Shown: piece by piece, positions 1 through 5,723 of the stretch | How positions within the stretch are numbered: the first letter of the stretch is position 1 | Layout of the letters: each line of letters begins with the position of its first letter | Origin: Syntrophomonas sp. | Lineage (GTDB): Bacteria; Bacillota; Syntrophomonadia; Syntrophomonadales; Syntrophomonadaceae | Length of the DNA stretch: 8,799 bases | NCBI GenBank assembly: GCA_028709355.1 | Contig: JAQVXF010000039.1 | Span: 1-8,799, forward strand | Direction: 5' to 3' | Notes under the pieces: model-generated | Databases searched by the model: none | Told to the model about the DNA's origin: nothing | Seen by the model: the letters and a program-made list of their open reading frames with translations, nothing else | Program-made: the position numbers and the translations under genes

Positions 1-663
1 CAAAGCCCGGGCCATGATCTGGATGGCGTTGCGGCCTTCCTCGGGACACATCCCGGCGTGGGCAGCCTTACCCTGCACCCGGTATTCGATCTCATTCTGG
101 CAAGGAGACCGCACCACGATAGTGCCAGGGTCTCCCCCGCTGTCCAGCACATATCCTATAGGGGCCTGCAGCGAAGCAAAATCAAAGTTCTTGATACCCA
201 ACAAACCCTGTTCTTCGCTTACCGTAAACAGCAGTTCCACCGGGGGATAATCAAGCTGGTTTTCCAGGATGACCCGGATTGCTTCCAAGAGGGCAGCTAT
301 CCCCGCCTTATCATCACCACCCAGGATGGTATCGCCGACACTCTTGATGACGGGTTGCCCGTCCAGTTCGGCCAGCATCCCCTGGATATTATTGCCCGGT
401 ACGACTGTATCCATGTGAGTTGCCAGGAGCAAAGGGGGACCTTCGAGGGTGCCAGGCAGCCTGAACAGCAGATTGCCAGCATCACCCTGCAACCTGGATC
501 CAGCATCATCTTCAAACCCGGTGAAACCAAGCTCCTTGAACCGGTCGAACAGATAGTCCCGGAATGGGGCTTCATGGCCGGAAACTGAATCTATCGCGAT
601 CATTTCCAGAAAACTGGTTATCAATCTCTCTCTGTCGATCCGACAATACTTAGAATAAGTCAT
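1..663 (-). CDS. M20 family metallopeptidase, PepT-like (3' end cut by window edge)
   Basis: The first 221 residues of a zinc-dependent M20 exopeptidase or deacylase are visible; the stop codon lies beyond the left edge. Visible family motifs are ATHMDTV (metal His83, Asp85), GGDDKAG (bridging Asp near 117), SEEQG (catalytic Glu150 and metal Glu151), LDSGG (metal Asp174) and AHAG near 201-204 at the start of the lid/dimerisation domain. This motif set fits the tripeptidase-T-like group (B. subtilis YqjE type, usually about 370 residues), so roughly 150 residues are missing. It is probably cytosolic, as no signal peptide is seen. The ATG at 663 is preceded by a G-rich ribosome site (AAGGGGG about 12 bases upstream) and lies inside the end of the XdhC-like gene, overlapping it by 14 bases, so the two are probably co-transcribed and translationally coupled. 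The exact substrate cannot be told from sequence. Confidence 0.88.
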   Translation of the reverse strand, partial: MTYSKYCRIDRERLITSFLEMIAIDSVSGHEAPFRDYLFDRFKELGFTGFEDDAGSRLQGDAGNLLFRLPGTLEGPPLLLATHMDTVVPGNNIQGMLAELDGQPVIKSVGDTILGGDDKAGIAALLEAIRVILENQLDYPPVELLFTVSEEQGLLGIKNFDFASLQAPIGYVLDSGGDPGTIVVRSPCQNEIEYRVQGKAAHAGMCPEEGRNAIQIMARAL

Positions 664-1195
664 CTGTATCTACCATCCCCCTTCTTGCCTGCAGAACCAC
701 AAATCCTCCCGGGCGCCCATATTTCACGGCTTGGATTTCGGCCATCACTGACAGCGCTATCTCTGCCGCCCCGATTCCGCCGATGTCCAAACCGATGGGG
801 ACATGGACCCTTTCCAACGCCTCTCCCGGAATCCCCTCAGCCTCCAGGGCGTAGTAATACGTGGTTACCTTGCGTTTATTGCCTAATGCTCCGATATACC
901 GGGCGGGAGAGTAGACCACCTCACGCAAGGCATTCAGATCATGCTCATGATGATGACTGACCAGCACTATGCTGGTAGTCTCGGTTATTGAGCTTTTCCG
1001 CAGAATGCTGATCACATCACCCAGTAGAAGCTGGCTGACAGCTGGAAATCGCACCGCAGTCATGGTCTCTTCTCTGTCATCGATGACCGTAACCTTATAG
1101 CCAAGCAGAATGGCGATCTTATATACATTCCAGGCCACCTTGCCCGAGCCTACTATGATCAGGGGATCGCCATCATTTCCATGGTCTGCCTGCAC
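650..1195 (-). CDS. XdhC-family protein, C-terminal Rossmann domain only
   Basis: This 181-residue protein matches the C-terminal NAD(P)-binding-like domain of XdhC/CoxI proteins, which help insert molybdenum cofactor into xanthine dehydrogenase and related hydroxylases. Visible marks are the Rossmann loop VGSGKVA (15-21), the strand end VIDDREE (37-43), YIGALGNKRK (100-109) and PIGLDIGG (133-140) followed by an AEIALSVMAEI helix. Full-length XdhC proteins carry an additional N-terminal domain; here the Rossmann fold begins about ten residues from the start, so that half is missing. A His-rich stretch HHHEHD (81-86) stands where relatives usually have one His and an Asp. The start is GTG at 1195, chosen because a perfect AGGAGG lies 8 bases upstream. 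No molybdenum hydroxylase gene is in view; the downstream overlapping neighbour is an M20 peptidase. Role in cofactor maturation is inferred from family only. Confidence 0.85.
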   Translation of the reverse strand: MQADHGNDGDPLIIVGSGKVAWNVYKIAILLGYKVTVIDDREETMTAVRFPAVSQLLLGDVISILRKSSITETTSIVLVSHHHEHDLNALREVVYSPARYIGALGNKRKVTTYYYALEAEGIPGEALERVHVPIGLDIGGIGAAEIALSVMAEIQAVKYGRPGGFVVLQARRGMVDTDDLF

Positions 1196-1270
1196 TTCCC
1201 ATTCCTCCTGGCTCCGACCTGCGTTCCTGGTCCTTCTAGAACAGGCTGGTATAGCACCACTTGTTTCACC

Positions 1271-1299
1271 ATACTACATCACCGCTGCCTAACTGAAAA
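1271..1299 (-). promoter_or_regulatory. Candidate sigma-A promoter for the XdhC-like/peptidase unit
   Basis: On the minus strand TTTTCA (1294-1299, 4 of 6 to TTGACA) is followed after 17 bases by TAGTAT (1271-1276, 5 of 6 to TATAAT). It would give a leader of about 70 bases before the GTG at 1195. The rest of the 152 bp gap between the transporter and this gene shows no convincing terminator or RNA element. Confidence 0.35.
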
Positions 1300-1347
1300 G
1301 CCCTGGCCCATCGGCCCGTCGTTCACCAACTGCTGGCGCGCCCTACC

Positions 1348-2034
1348 TTAATTCAACCGGAACGGATTATAATCTACGTCATAATCATAAGTGTCCAGAC
1401 CTTCACTGCGTTTCAGATAGCCGATCACCGCATAGGTGACTGGGGTTGCCAACACCTCATAGGCCACCTTCCACCCATATTGGACCAGCACCATACCCAT
1501 GAAGATGTCGGTCGAATATAATCCCACGAAAGCGATGCTCATAAACACGGTGGTATCGATCCCCTGTCCTATCAGGGTGGAGCCTATGGTGCGGGTCCAA
1601 AGCCATCTGCCCCGGGTTGCTATCTTCAAACGGGAGAGGACCACAGAGTTGGAGAATTCTCCCGCAAAATAGGCGATCAGGGAGGCCAGCACAATCCGCG
1701 GGGCAAAACCCAGGACAGTCCGATAAGCGGCTTCGTGCTCCCAGAAGGAAGGACTGGGCAAGGAGATTACCAATATGAATACCAAAGCCATGATGAAATT
1801 GGCGGCAAAACCCAGCCATATAGCGAGGCGGGCTTTCCTGAACCCGTAGACCTCTGTGAGGACATCGCCGAAGATGTAAGTCAACGGGAACAAGAACAGG
1901 TCGGCGGTGAGGGTCATCCCTCCCAACTGCACCAAGCGACCTGCTACTACATTGGTGATCAATAAAAAGGAGATGAAAAAACCAGTAATGATGAGAAAGG
2001 GAATGGATAAGCCCATTTTGGAGCTTGGCTGCAT
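1348..2034 (-). CDS. yhhQ: Queuosine precursor transporter (YhhQ/VUT family)
   Basis: A 228-residue integral membrane protein of the COG1738 / VUT_1 family, whose E. coli member YhhQ imports the queuosine precursors preQ0 and preQ1. Hydrophobic segments suggest about six membrane helices: near 10-31, 41-58, 68-92, 110-130, 150-173 and 178-203. Family marks are LITNVVAGR after the first helix, the conserved LTYIFGDVLTEVYG (51-64), the Gly-Gln-Gly-Ile-Asp-Thr motif near 156-161, and the acidic tail LKRSEGLDTYDYDVDYNPF, typical of this family's C-terminus. Start at the ATG at 2034 with AAGGAGG ten bases upstream. It is a single-gene unit with its own promoter, and the leader contains a preQ1-I riboswitch candidate. 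That agrees with the transport role and makes a vitamin or nucleobase of another kind unlikely. No queuosine synthesis genes are in view. Confidence 0.92.
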   Translation of the reverse strand: MQPSSKMGLSIPFLIITGFFISFLLITNVVAGRLVQLGGMTLTADLFLFPLTYIFGDVLTEVYGFRKARLAIWLGFAANFIMALVFILVISLPSPSFWEHEAAYRTVLGFAPRIVLASLIAYFAGEFSNSVVLSRLKIATRGRWLWTRTIGSTLIGQGIDTTVFMSIAFVGLYSTDIFMGMVLVQYGWKVAYEVLATPVTYAVIGYLKRSEGLDTYDYDVDYNPFRLN

Positions 2035-2044
2035 GGGTGTCGTT

Positions 2045-2083
2045 CCTCCTTGTTTTGTTAAGGCGGGTAGATCTGCGACCGCC
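2045..2083 (-). promoter_or_regulatory. preQ1-I riboswitch with sequestered Shine-Dalgarno
   Basis: The leader RNA reads GGCGG (2083-2079), loop UCGCAGAUCUAC, CCGCC (2066-2062), then the A-rich tail UUAACAAAACAAGG running straight into the ribosome site AAGGAGG. This is the H-type pseudoknot layout of preQ1-I aptamers: a 5 bp stem, a C-rich loop and an A-rich tail that folds back. As I recall the Thermoanaerobacter tengcongensis aptamer, it shares the loop start UCGCAG and the whole 14-base tail; the loop here is two bases longer. Because the tail overlaps the Shine-Dalgarno, ligand binding should block translation of the transporter. It is known knowledge that this class sits before queuosine genes; the match was made by eye. 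Confidence 0.85.
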
Positions 2084-2103
2084 GTTATGAATTTTTCACC
2101 TGC

Positions 2104-2131
2104 ATTATAACATATCCTAATCGCTCTTCAA
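2104..2131 (-). promoter_or_regulatory. yhhQ: sigma-A promoter of the queuosine transporter
   Basis: The minus strand has TTGAAG (2126-2131), a 16-base spacer and a perfect TATAAT (2104-2109) preceded by TG one base before (extended -10). Transcription should begin near 2097, giving a leader of about 60 bases that contains the whole riboswitch candidate. Confidence 0.75.
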
Positions 2132-2141
2132 TCCAATCCAA

Positions 2142-2165
2142 GGCGATTCATATTCAAGAATCGCC
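2142..2165. repeat. 8 bp perfect inverted repeat upstream of the transporter promoter
   Basis: GGCGATTC (2142-2149) and GAATCGCC (2158-2165) flank an 8-base A/T-rich spacer. It lies about 10 bases upstream of the -35 of the transporter promoter. It could be an operator, or a hairpin at the end of an upstream transcript, but no T-run follows on the minus strand. Function is not known. Confidence 0.5.
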
Positions 2166-2172
2166 CTGTTTT

Positions 2173-2199
2173 AACCCATGTTTAGTAAATAAACGGGTT
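2173..2199. repeat. Imperfect 10 bp inverted repeat
   Basis: AACCC (2173-2177) pairs with GGGTT (2195-2199), and GTTTA (2180-2184) with TAAAC (2190-2194), with a two-base bulge and a five-base loop. It lies in the 260 bp gap between spo0A and the transporter, beyond the spo0A terminator. No gene is seen in that gap; besides this it holds the terminator, another inverted repeat and the transporter promoter. Confidence 0.4.
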
Positions 2200-2250
2200 C
2201 ATTGATATCCAGGCTGCCAACCCCGTTACACCAGTGATCACACCAATACC

Positions 2251-2290
2251 AAAACCCCGGTTTGTCGATCCATTGATGGACAAACCGGGG
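2251..2290 (-). terminator. Intrinsic terminator after spo0A
   Basis: On the minus strand CCCCGGTTTGTC (2290-2279) and its exact complement GACAAACCGGGG (2266-2255) form a 12 bp stem with a 12-base loop, followed at once by TTTT (2254-2251). It lies about 80 bases past the spo0A stop. The plus strand has no T-run after the stem, so termination is directed at spo0A transcripts. Confidence 0.85.
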
Positions 2291-2368
2291 ACATCAAGCT
2301 AAGGATATACAAGCCATTATCTGGCCCAATCCCGATATGGCGGCTCCTCTTAACCGGGTTAACAGAGT

Positions 2369-3166
2369 TTAGTTGACCTTGCCGGCCAATCTAAGTTTAT
2401 CAGCTATTATGGCGATGAACTCTGAGTTGGTAGGTTTGCCCTTTTCTCCATTGGCAGCGTAACCGAAAAACTTGTTGATCCGCTCGAAGTCGCCCCGCTC
2501 CCAGGCCAGTTCGATGGCATGGCGGATAGCCCGTTCCACCCGGCTGGGTGTCGTGTCGTATCGTTTGGCGATGGCTGGATACAGTTCCTTGGTGACCGCG
2601 CCCAAATAATTCATCTCTTCAGTCACCAGCATGATTGCGGCGCGAAGATATTGGTACCCCTTGACGTGGGCGGGCACCCCTATCTCATGGATAATACGAG
2701 TCACCTCCAACTCCAGATCCCTGGGTGTGGCAGGGATAAACTGCGGTAGCGAGGCGCTTCTCTCCATATTGGGTAGGATATCCCCGATCACCTGCCGGAC
2801 CCGTTCGCCTAAGACCGGCAGGTTGAAGGGTTTCAGTATGTAGTAGTCCGCCCCTAATCGGACGGCCTTCTGGGTGATATTCTCCTGGCCGAAGGCAGTC
2901 AATATTATGATCCGGGGACGGGGACTCAACTTCAGACGGTTCACTTCTTCCAATACACCTATGCCGTCCAGATAGGGCATGATTAGATCGAGGATCAGTA
3001 CATCGATATCCTTCTTCGCAAGTATGTCCAGCACTTCAACACCATTGGAGCAGATATCCATGACCTGGAAGTCAGGCTGATTGGATAGGTAATCACTCAA
3101 GATGCTGCAAAATTCACGATTGTCGTCCGCCACCAGTATTCGAATTGGATTAATTGCCCCAGTCAC
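2369..3166 (-). CDS. spo0A: Sporulation master response regulator Spo0A
   Basis: A 265-residue response regulator that, when phosphorylated by the phosphorelay or by orphan kinases, binds 0A boxes and starts sporulation. Residues 8-128 are a receiver domain with the acidic pair Asp14/Asp15, phosphoacceptor Asp60 in DVLILDLIMP, Thr90 and Lys112. A linker leads to the Spo0A C-terminal DNA-binding domain (about 150-262) with the hallmark recognition helix region TPSRVERAIRHAIELAWERG (206-225). Length is typical. I chose GTG at 3166 because GGGAGG lies 9 bases before it; the ATG eight codons upstream (3190) has no ribosome site, sits inside a small hairpin (CGCAT/ATGCG, 3186-3199) and would put the Shine-Dalgarno inside the gene. 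It stands alone, with its own candidate promoter and terminator, downstream of recN. spoIVB is not between them. Confidence 0.97.
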   Translation of the reverse strand: MTGAINPIRILVADDNREFCSILSDYLSNQPDFQVMDICSNGVEVLDILAKKDIDVLILDLIMPYLDGIGVLEEVNRLKLSPRPRIIILTAFGQENITQKAVRLGADYYILKPFNLPVLGERVRQVIGDILPNMERSASLPQFIPATPRDLELEVTRIIHEIGVPAHVKGYQYLRAAIMLVTEEMNYLGAVTKELYPAIAKRYDTTPSRVERAIRHAIELAWERGDFERINKFFGYAANGEKGKPTNSEFIAIIADKLRLAGKVN

Positions 3167-3221
3167 TTTGATGATCCTCCCTTGCCGCATTTAGATGCGA
3201 CTTTCTGTACCTGAAGGAATA

Positions 3222-3251
3222 CTTTTCGACAATTGCCACGTGTTTACCTCT
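3222..3251 (-). promoter_or_regulatory. spo0A: Candidate sigma-H promoter of spo0A with overlapping 0A box
   Basis: AGAGGTAAA (3251-3243) resembles the sigma-H -35 (RNAGGAWWW, one mismatch). After 12 bases comes GTCGAAAAG (3230-3222), a weaker fit to RNNGAATWW (two mismatches). ATTGTCGAA (3233-3225) matches 8 of 9 positions of the 0A box TTTGTCGAA and overlaps the -10 element. In B. subtilis spo0A has a sigma-H promoter and is controlled by Spo0A itself, so autoregulation is the natural reading. The 0A box is the firmer part; sigma assignment is inference. Confidence 0.5.
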
Positions 3252-3305
3252 TTTTACTGGTACTGAAGAATCTGACTTAGGTTTGGATTTCAAGACTTGC
3301 GATAC

Positions 3306-3356
3306 AAAAAAGGGGGACCGTCGATATATTGACCTAGTGGTCATTCAGGTCGGTCC
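3306..3356 (-). terminator. Probable intrinsic terminator overlapping the recN 3' end
   Basis: GGACCG (3356-3351), inside the last recN codons, can pair with CGGTCC (3320-3315). An inner GACCT/AGGTC pair lies within the loop. The stem is followed by CCC and six T (3311-3306). The large interior loop weakens the fold, but the T-run and position just after the recN stop suggest it closes the dxs-to-recN operon and separates spo0A from it. Confidence 0.55.
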
Positions 3357-5041
3357 TGGGGTTGAGCCGCGGCTATCATTTCCCGGGCGTGCTCCAGGGT
3401 AAGCTGTGAATAATCTTCTCCAGCCATCATCCTGGCTACCTCAATCAGCTTCCCTTCAGCGTCTAGCTCCTTGACCATGGTATAGGTCTGGCCATCGACC
3501 ACTGTCTTCTCAACGGTTAAATTGCGGTCGCCCAAGCTGGCCACTTGGGGGGAATGGGTAACCAGTATCAGTTGGTGCGTCCGGGCCAGCTCTCCCAGTT
3601 TTCGAGCTACCGATTTCAAAGCCTCTCCCCCCAGACCCACATCAATCTCATCGAATATCAAAGTGGGGATCTTGTATATGCCCGCCAGAGCGGTTTTTAG
3701 GGCCAGGATGAAACGCGATATCTCACCTCCGGAAGCTATCCGGCTCATGGGTTTCAATTCTTCACCCGGATTGGGCGAAAACCAAAACTCCACTTCATCT
3801 ATTCCTTTAGGACCCGGGGTATCTTTACGGGACATCTGGACTTCGAAACCTACGGCAGGCATATTCAGGTCGATAAGTTCATTGCCCATCTTCTGGGCTA
3901 GGATATCCGCTGCTTGGCTGCGCTGCCGGCTCAGTTCTTGTGCGGCGCGCATGTAGTTTGCCCGTATAGCCTCGATGTCCTGCCGGACCTGTTCCAGTCT
4001 GTCCTCACTGACCAGAAGTTCATCTCTTTCCAGCCGGGCCATTTCCAGGTATTTTAATATATCCTCCACCCCAGCACCGTACTTGGTCTTAAGCCGGTTG
4101 AGCTGGTAGAGGCGGTTTTCGGCCTCTTCAAGTTCACCCGGTTCAAAATCCAGGGTCTCTTTGAAGTCGGCCAGGCGGCGTGATACTTCCTGGAGAGAAT
4201 AGTATATATTTTCCAGCGGCTCCGCCAAGGAGGCAAAGAAGCTGTCATTTTTAAGTTGGGTCACCTCATCCAAACCTCTTGCTACTTGATCATGGGCACT
4301 GGAAGCATCACCAGCGTTGTAGAGTAACTCCAGCAGGCGGTCGCTGCCTTTAAGCAGGCGGGAGGCATTCTTGATCCTATCGCGTTTTAAGGTTAACTCC
4401 TCTTCCTCATCGGTTTGTAAATGGCTGGATTCGATCTCCTGGATCTGAAAATCCAGATAGTCGATCCGTTGGTGGCGATGCTGGTGACTCGCCTGCAACT
4501 CCAACAACTGCTTCTGGCGCAACTGCAGCGCCTGGTATCGGGTGGCCACCTCATCCTGAATCTTCTCCACATTACCAGCAAAACCGTCTACATAATCCAA
4601 GTAATAGGCCGGTTTCAAGATATTCTGGCGATCATCCTGGAGGTGGATGTCGACCAGGTTGCTGGTCAAAGCTTTCAGAACCGAGATGGTGACGGGGTGG
4701 CTGTTTATCCTGGCCGCCGATTTGCCGCCAGGATTGATTTCCCGGCTTAGGATCACTTTGTCCGGTTCCTGGTCATCTGTCAATCCCTGCTGGGTCAAGA
4801 ATAAGCGCGCCCCTTTATTGCCGCCCACATTGAATACTCCCTCTATGACAGCCCGGTGGTGGTTGTCCCTGACGAAGTCCGTGTTGACCCGATCACCCAA
4901 CATTACGCCCAGGGCATCGATAATGATGGACTTGCCCGCTCCAGTTTCTCCACTGAGGACATTTATGCCGGTGGAGAAGCGCAGGTTGATATCTTCAACC
5001 AGGACAAAGTTTTTTATGTACAATTCTTCCAGCATGATCAT
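3341..5041 (-). CDS. recN: DNA repair protein RecN
   Basis: An SMC-like ATPase that acts early in double-strand break repair by recombination, on DNA in the cytosol. From the chosen start it has 566 residues, close to the family's 550-575. The N-terminus MLEELYIKNFVLVEDI leads to Walker A GETGAGKS (31-38). A long Gln/Glu/Leu/Arg-rich coiled-coil middle (about 140-370) follows, then the ABC signature SGGEIS (437-442), Walker B TLIFDEIDVGLGG (460-472) and the LVTHSPQVAS switch region (493-502). The reading frame is open up to an ATG at 5155 (604 residues), but the extra 38 residues look unlike the family and have no good ribosome site. The start at 5041 (or 5035) rests on family length, since its nearest purine-rich site, AAGGA, is about 19 bases away. 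The gap to argR holds a small GCTGG/CCAGC hairpin (5114-5126) and no clear promoter. Confidence 0.94.
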   Translation of the reverse strand: MIMLEELYIKNFVLVEDINLRFSTGINVLSGETGAGKSIIIDALGVMLGDRVNTDFVRDNHHRAVIEGVFNVGGNKGARLFLTQQGLTDDQEPDKVILSREINPGGKSAARINSHPVTISVLKALTSNLVDIHLQDDRQNILKPAYYLDYVDGFAGNVEKIQDEVATRYQALQLRQKQLLELQASHQHRHQRIDYLDFQIQEIESSHLQTDEEEELTLKRDRIKNASRLLKGSDRLLELLYNAGDASSAHDQVARGLDEVTQLKNDSFFASLAEPLENIYYSLQEVSRRLADFKETLDFEPGELEEAENRLYQLNRLKTKYGAGVEDILKYLEMARLERDELLVSEDRLEQVRQDIEAIRANYMRAAQELSRQRSQAADILAQKMGNELIDLNMPAVGFEVQMSRKDTPGPKGIDEVEFWFSPNPGEELKPMSRIASGGEISRFILALKTALAGIYKIPTLIFDEIDVGLGGEALKSVARKLGELARTHQLILVTHSPQVASLGDRNLTVEKTVVDGQTYTMVKELDAEGKLIEVARMMAGEDYSQLTLEHAREMIAAAQPQDRPE

Positions 5042-5212
5042 GTTATCGAAGTCGATGCGTTCCTTGGCTTTACTCCGATATGCCCCCACTCTCGTTGAAA
5101 ATTTGAGGATTAAGCTGGTCCCCAGCGCCCCATCGCACCATCTGGCCGCAACCATTTACCGTGCCCGTGGCCTCAGGGTTGGGATTCCAGACGCTTGACT
5201 CGTTCATCTGGC

Positions 5213-5662
5213 TCAGGGCTTCATAAATCCCTCGAAATATGATTGTACCTGTTTGACCATACGCTTGGACTTTATCACCACCAGGATGGTATCATCACCA
5301 GCCACCGTCCCTAATATCTGAGGATTATCCAGGCTATCGATCAAAGAGCCGATCGACTGAGCTGCTCCCGGCAAAGTCTTTATCACGATTATGTTCTCGC
5401 TGGAGTCCATGCTGACCACTGAATCACTGAATATGCGCCTGGTCCGCTGCATCTGCACCGGCACCCGAGCCTCAGGCCAGGCATAGTAATAACCGTTGTC
5501 GGCCGGAATCTTGACCAGCCTCAACTCCCTGATATCGCGGGAGACGGTAGCCTGGGTGATATCGAAACCCTTTTCGCGGAGCGCCTCGCACAGCTCTTCC
5601 TGGGTGCTGATGCGGCCGCTGCCGAGAATCTCCCGGATTGCAAAATGTCGCCGGGACTTCAT
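5213..5662 (-). CDS. argR: Arginine repressor ArgR/AhrC
   Basis: A 149-residue transcription factor that, with arginine as corepressor, forms hexamers and represses arginine synthesis genes while activating catabolic ones. Residues 1-65 form the winged helix-turn-helix, with the family signature ITQATVSRDIRELRLVKI (35-52). The C-terminal oligomerisation and arginine-binding domain (about 80-149) has GTVAGDDTILVVI (118-130), including the Asp123-Asp124 pair that contacts arginine. Length is normal and no residue is missing. Start at ATG 5662 with GGGGG eight bases upstream. It follows nadK after 61 bases and precedes recN, the usual place in spore formers, where it is most likely transcribed with its neighbours. 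No clear ARG box is seen in the gap before it. Confidence 0.96.
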   Translation of the reverse strand: MKSRRHFAIREILGSGRISTQEELCEALREKGFDITQATVSRDIRELRLVKIPADNGYYYAWPEARVPVQMQRTRRIFSDSVVSMDSSENIIVIKTLPGAAQSIGSLIDSLDNPQILGTVAGDDTILVVIKSKRMVKQVQSYFEGFMKP

Positions 5663-5682
5663 ACCTCTGCCCCCTTAAATCT

Positions 5683-5716
5683 TTCCTGTCAGCGGGACTT
5701 ATTTCCCGGCCAGGAA
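5683..5716 (-). repeat. Hairpin between nadK and argR
   Basis: The minus-strand RNA has outer arms TTCCTG/CAGGAA (5716-5711 and 5688-5683) and inner arms CGGGA/TCCCG (5708-5704 and 5697-5693), with a 6-base loop AATAAG and a 2/4-base internal bulge. It ends about 20 bases before the argR start. It is not followed by a T-run, so it is more likely an mRNA processing, stability or translation-modulating structure than a terminator. Confidence 0.45.
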
Positions 5717-5723
5717 CATATTT

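Noticed and set aside
58..588. 176-codon plus-strand open frame.
   Set aside because: It is antisense to the M20 peptidase, whose metal and catalytic motifs are intact on the minus strand.
2261..2269. TTTGTCGAT, 8 of 9 to the 0A box, on the plus strand downstream of spo0A.
   Set aside because: It lies in the stem and loop of the intrinsic terminator, and the next promoter starts over 100 bases away; most likely coincidence.
2350..2362. TTAACC-G-GGTTAA palindrome just after the spo0A stop.
   Set aside because: A one-base centre cannot form an RNA hairpin and there is no promoter nearby; no role can be supported.
3150..3344. 64-codon open frame between recN and spo0A on the minus strand, considered as a spoIVB remnant.
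   Set aside because: It shows no PDZ or S55 protease motif, is basic and low in pattern, and covers the terminator, promoter and 0A box.
5042..5212. Search for a LexA/SOS box before recN.
   Set aside because: No GAAC-N4-GTTC-like palindrome was found in the gap.
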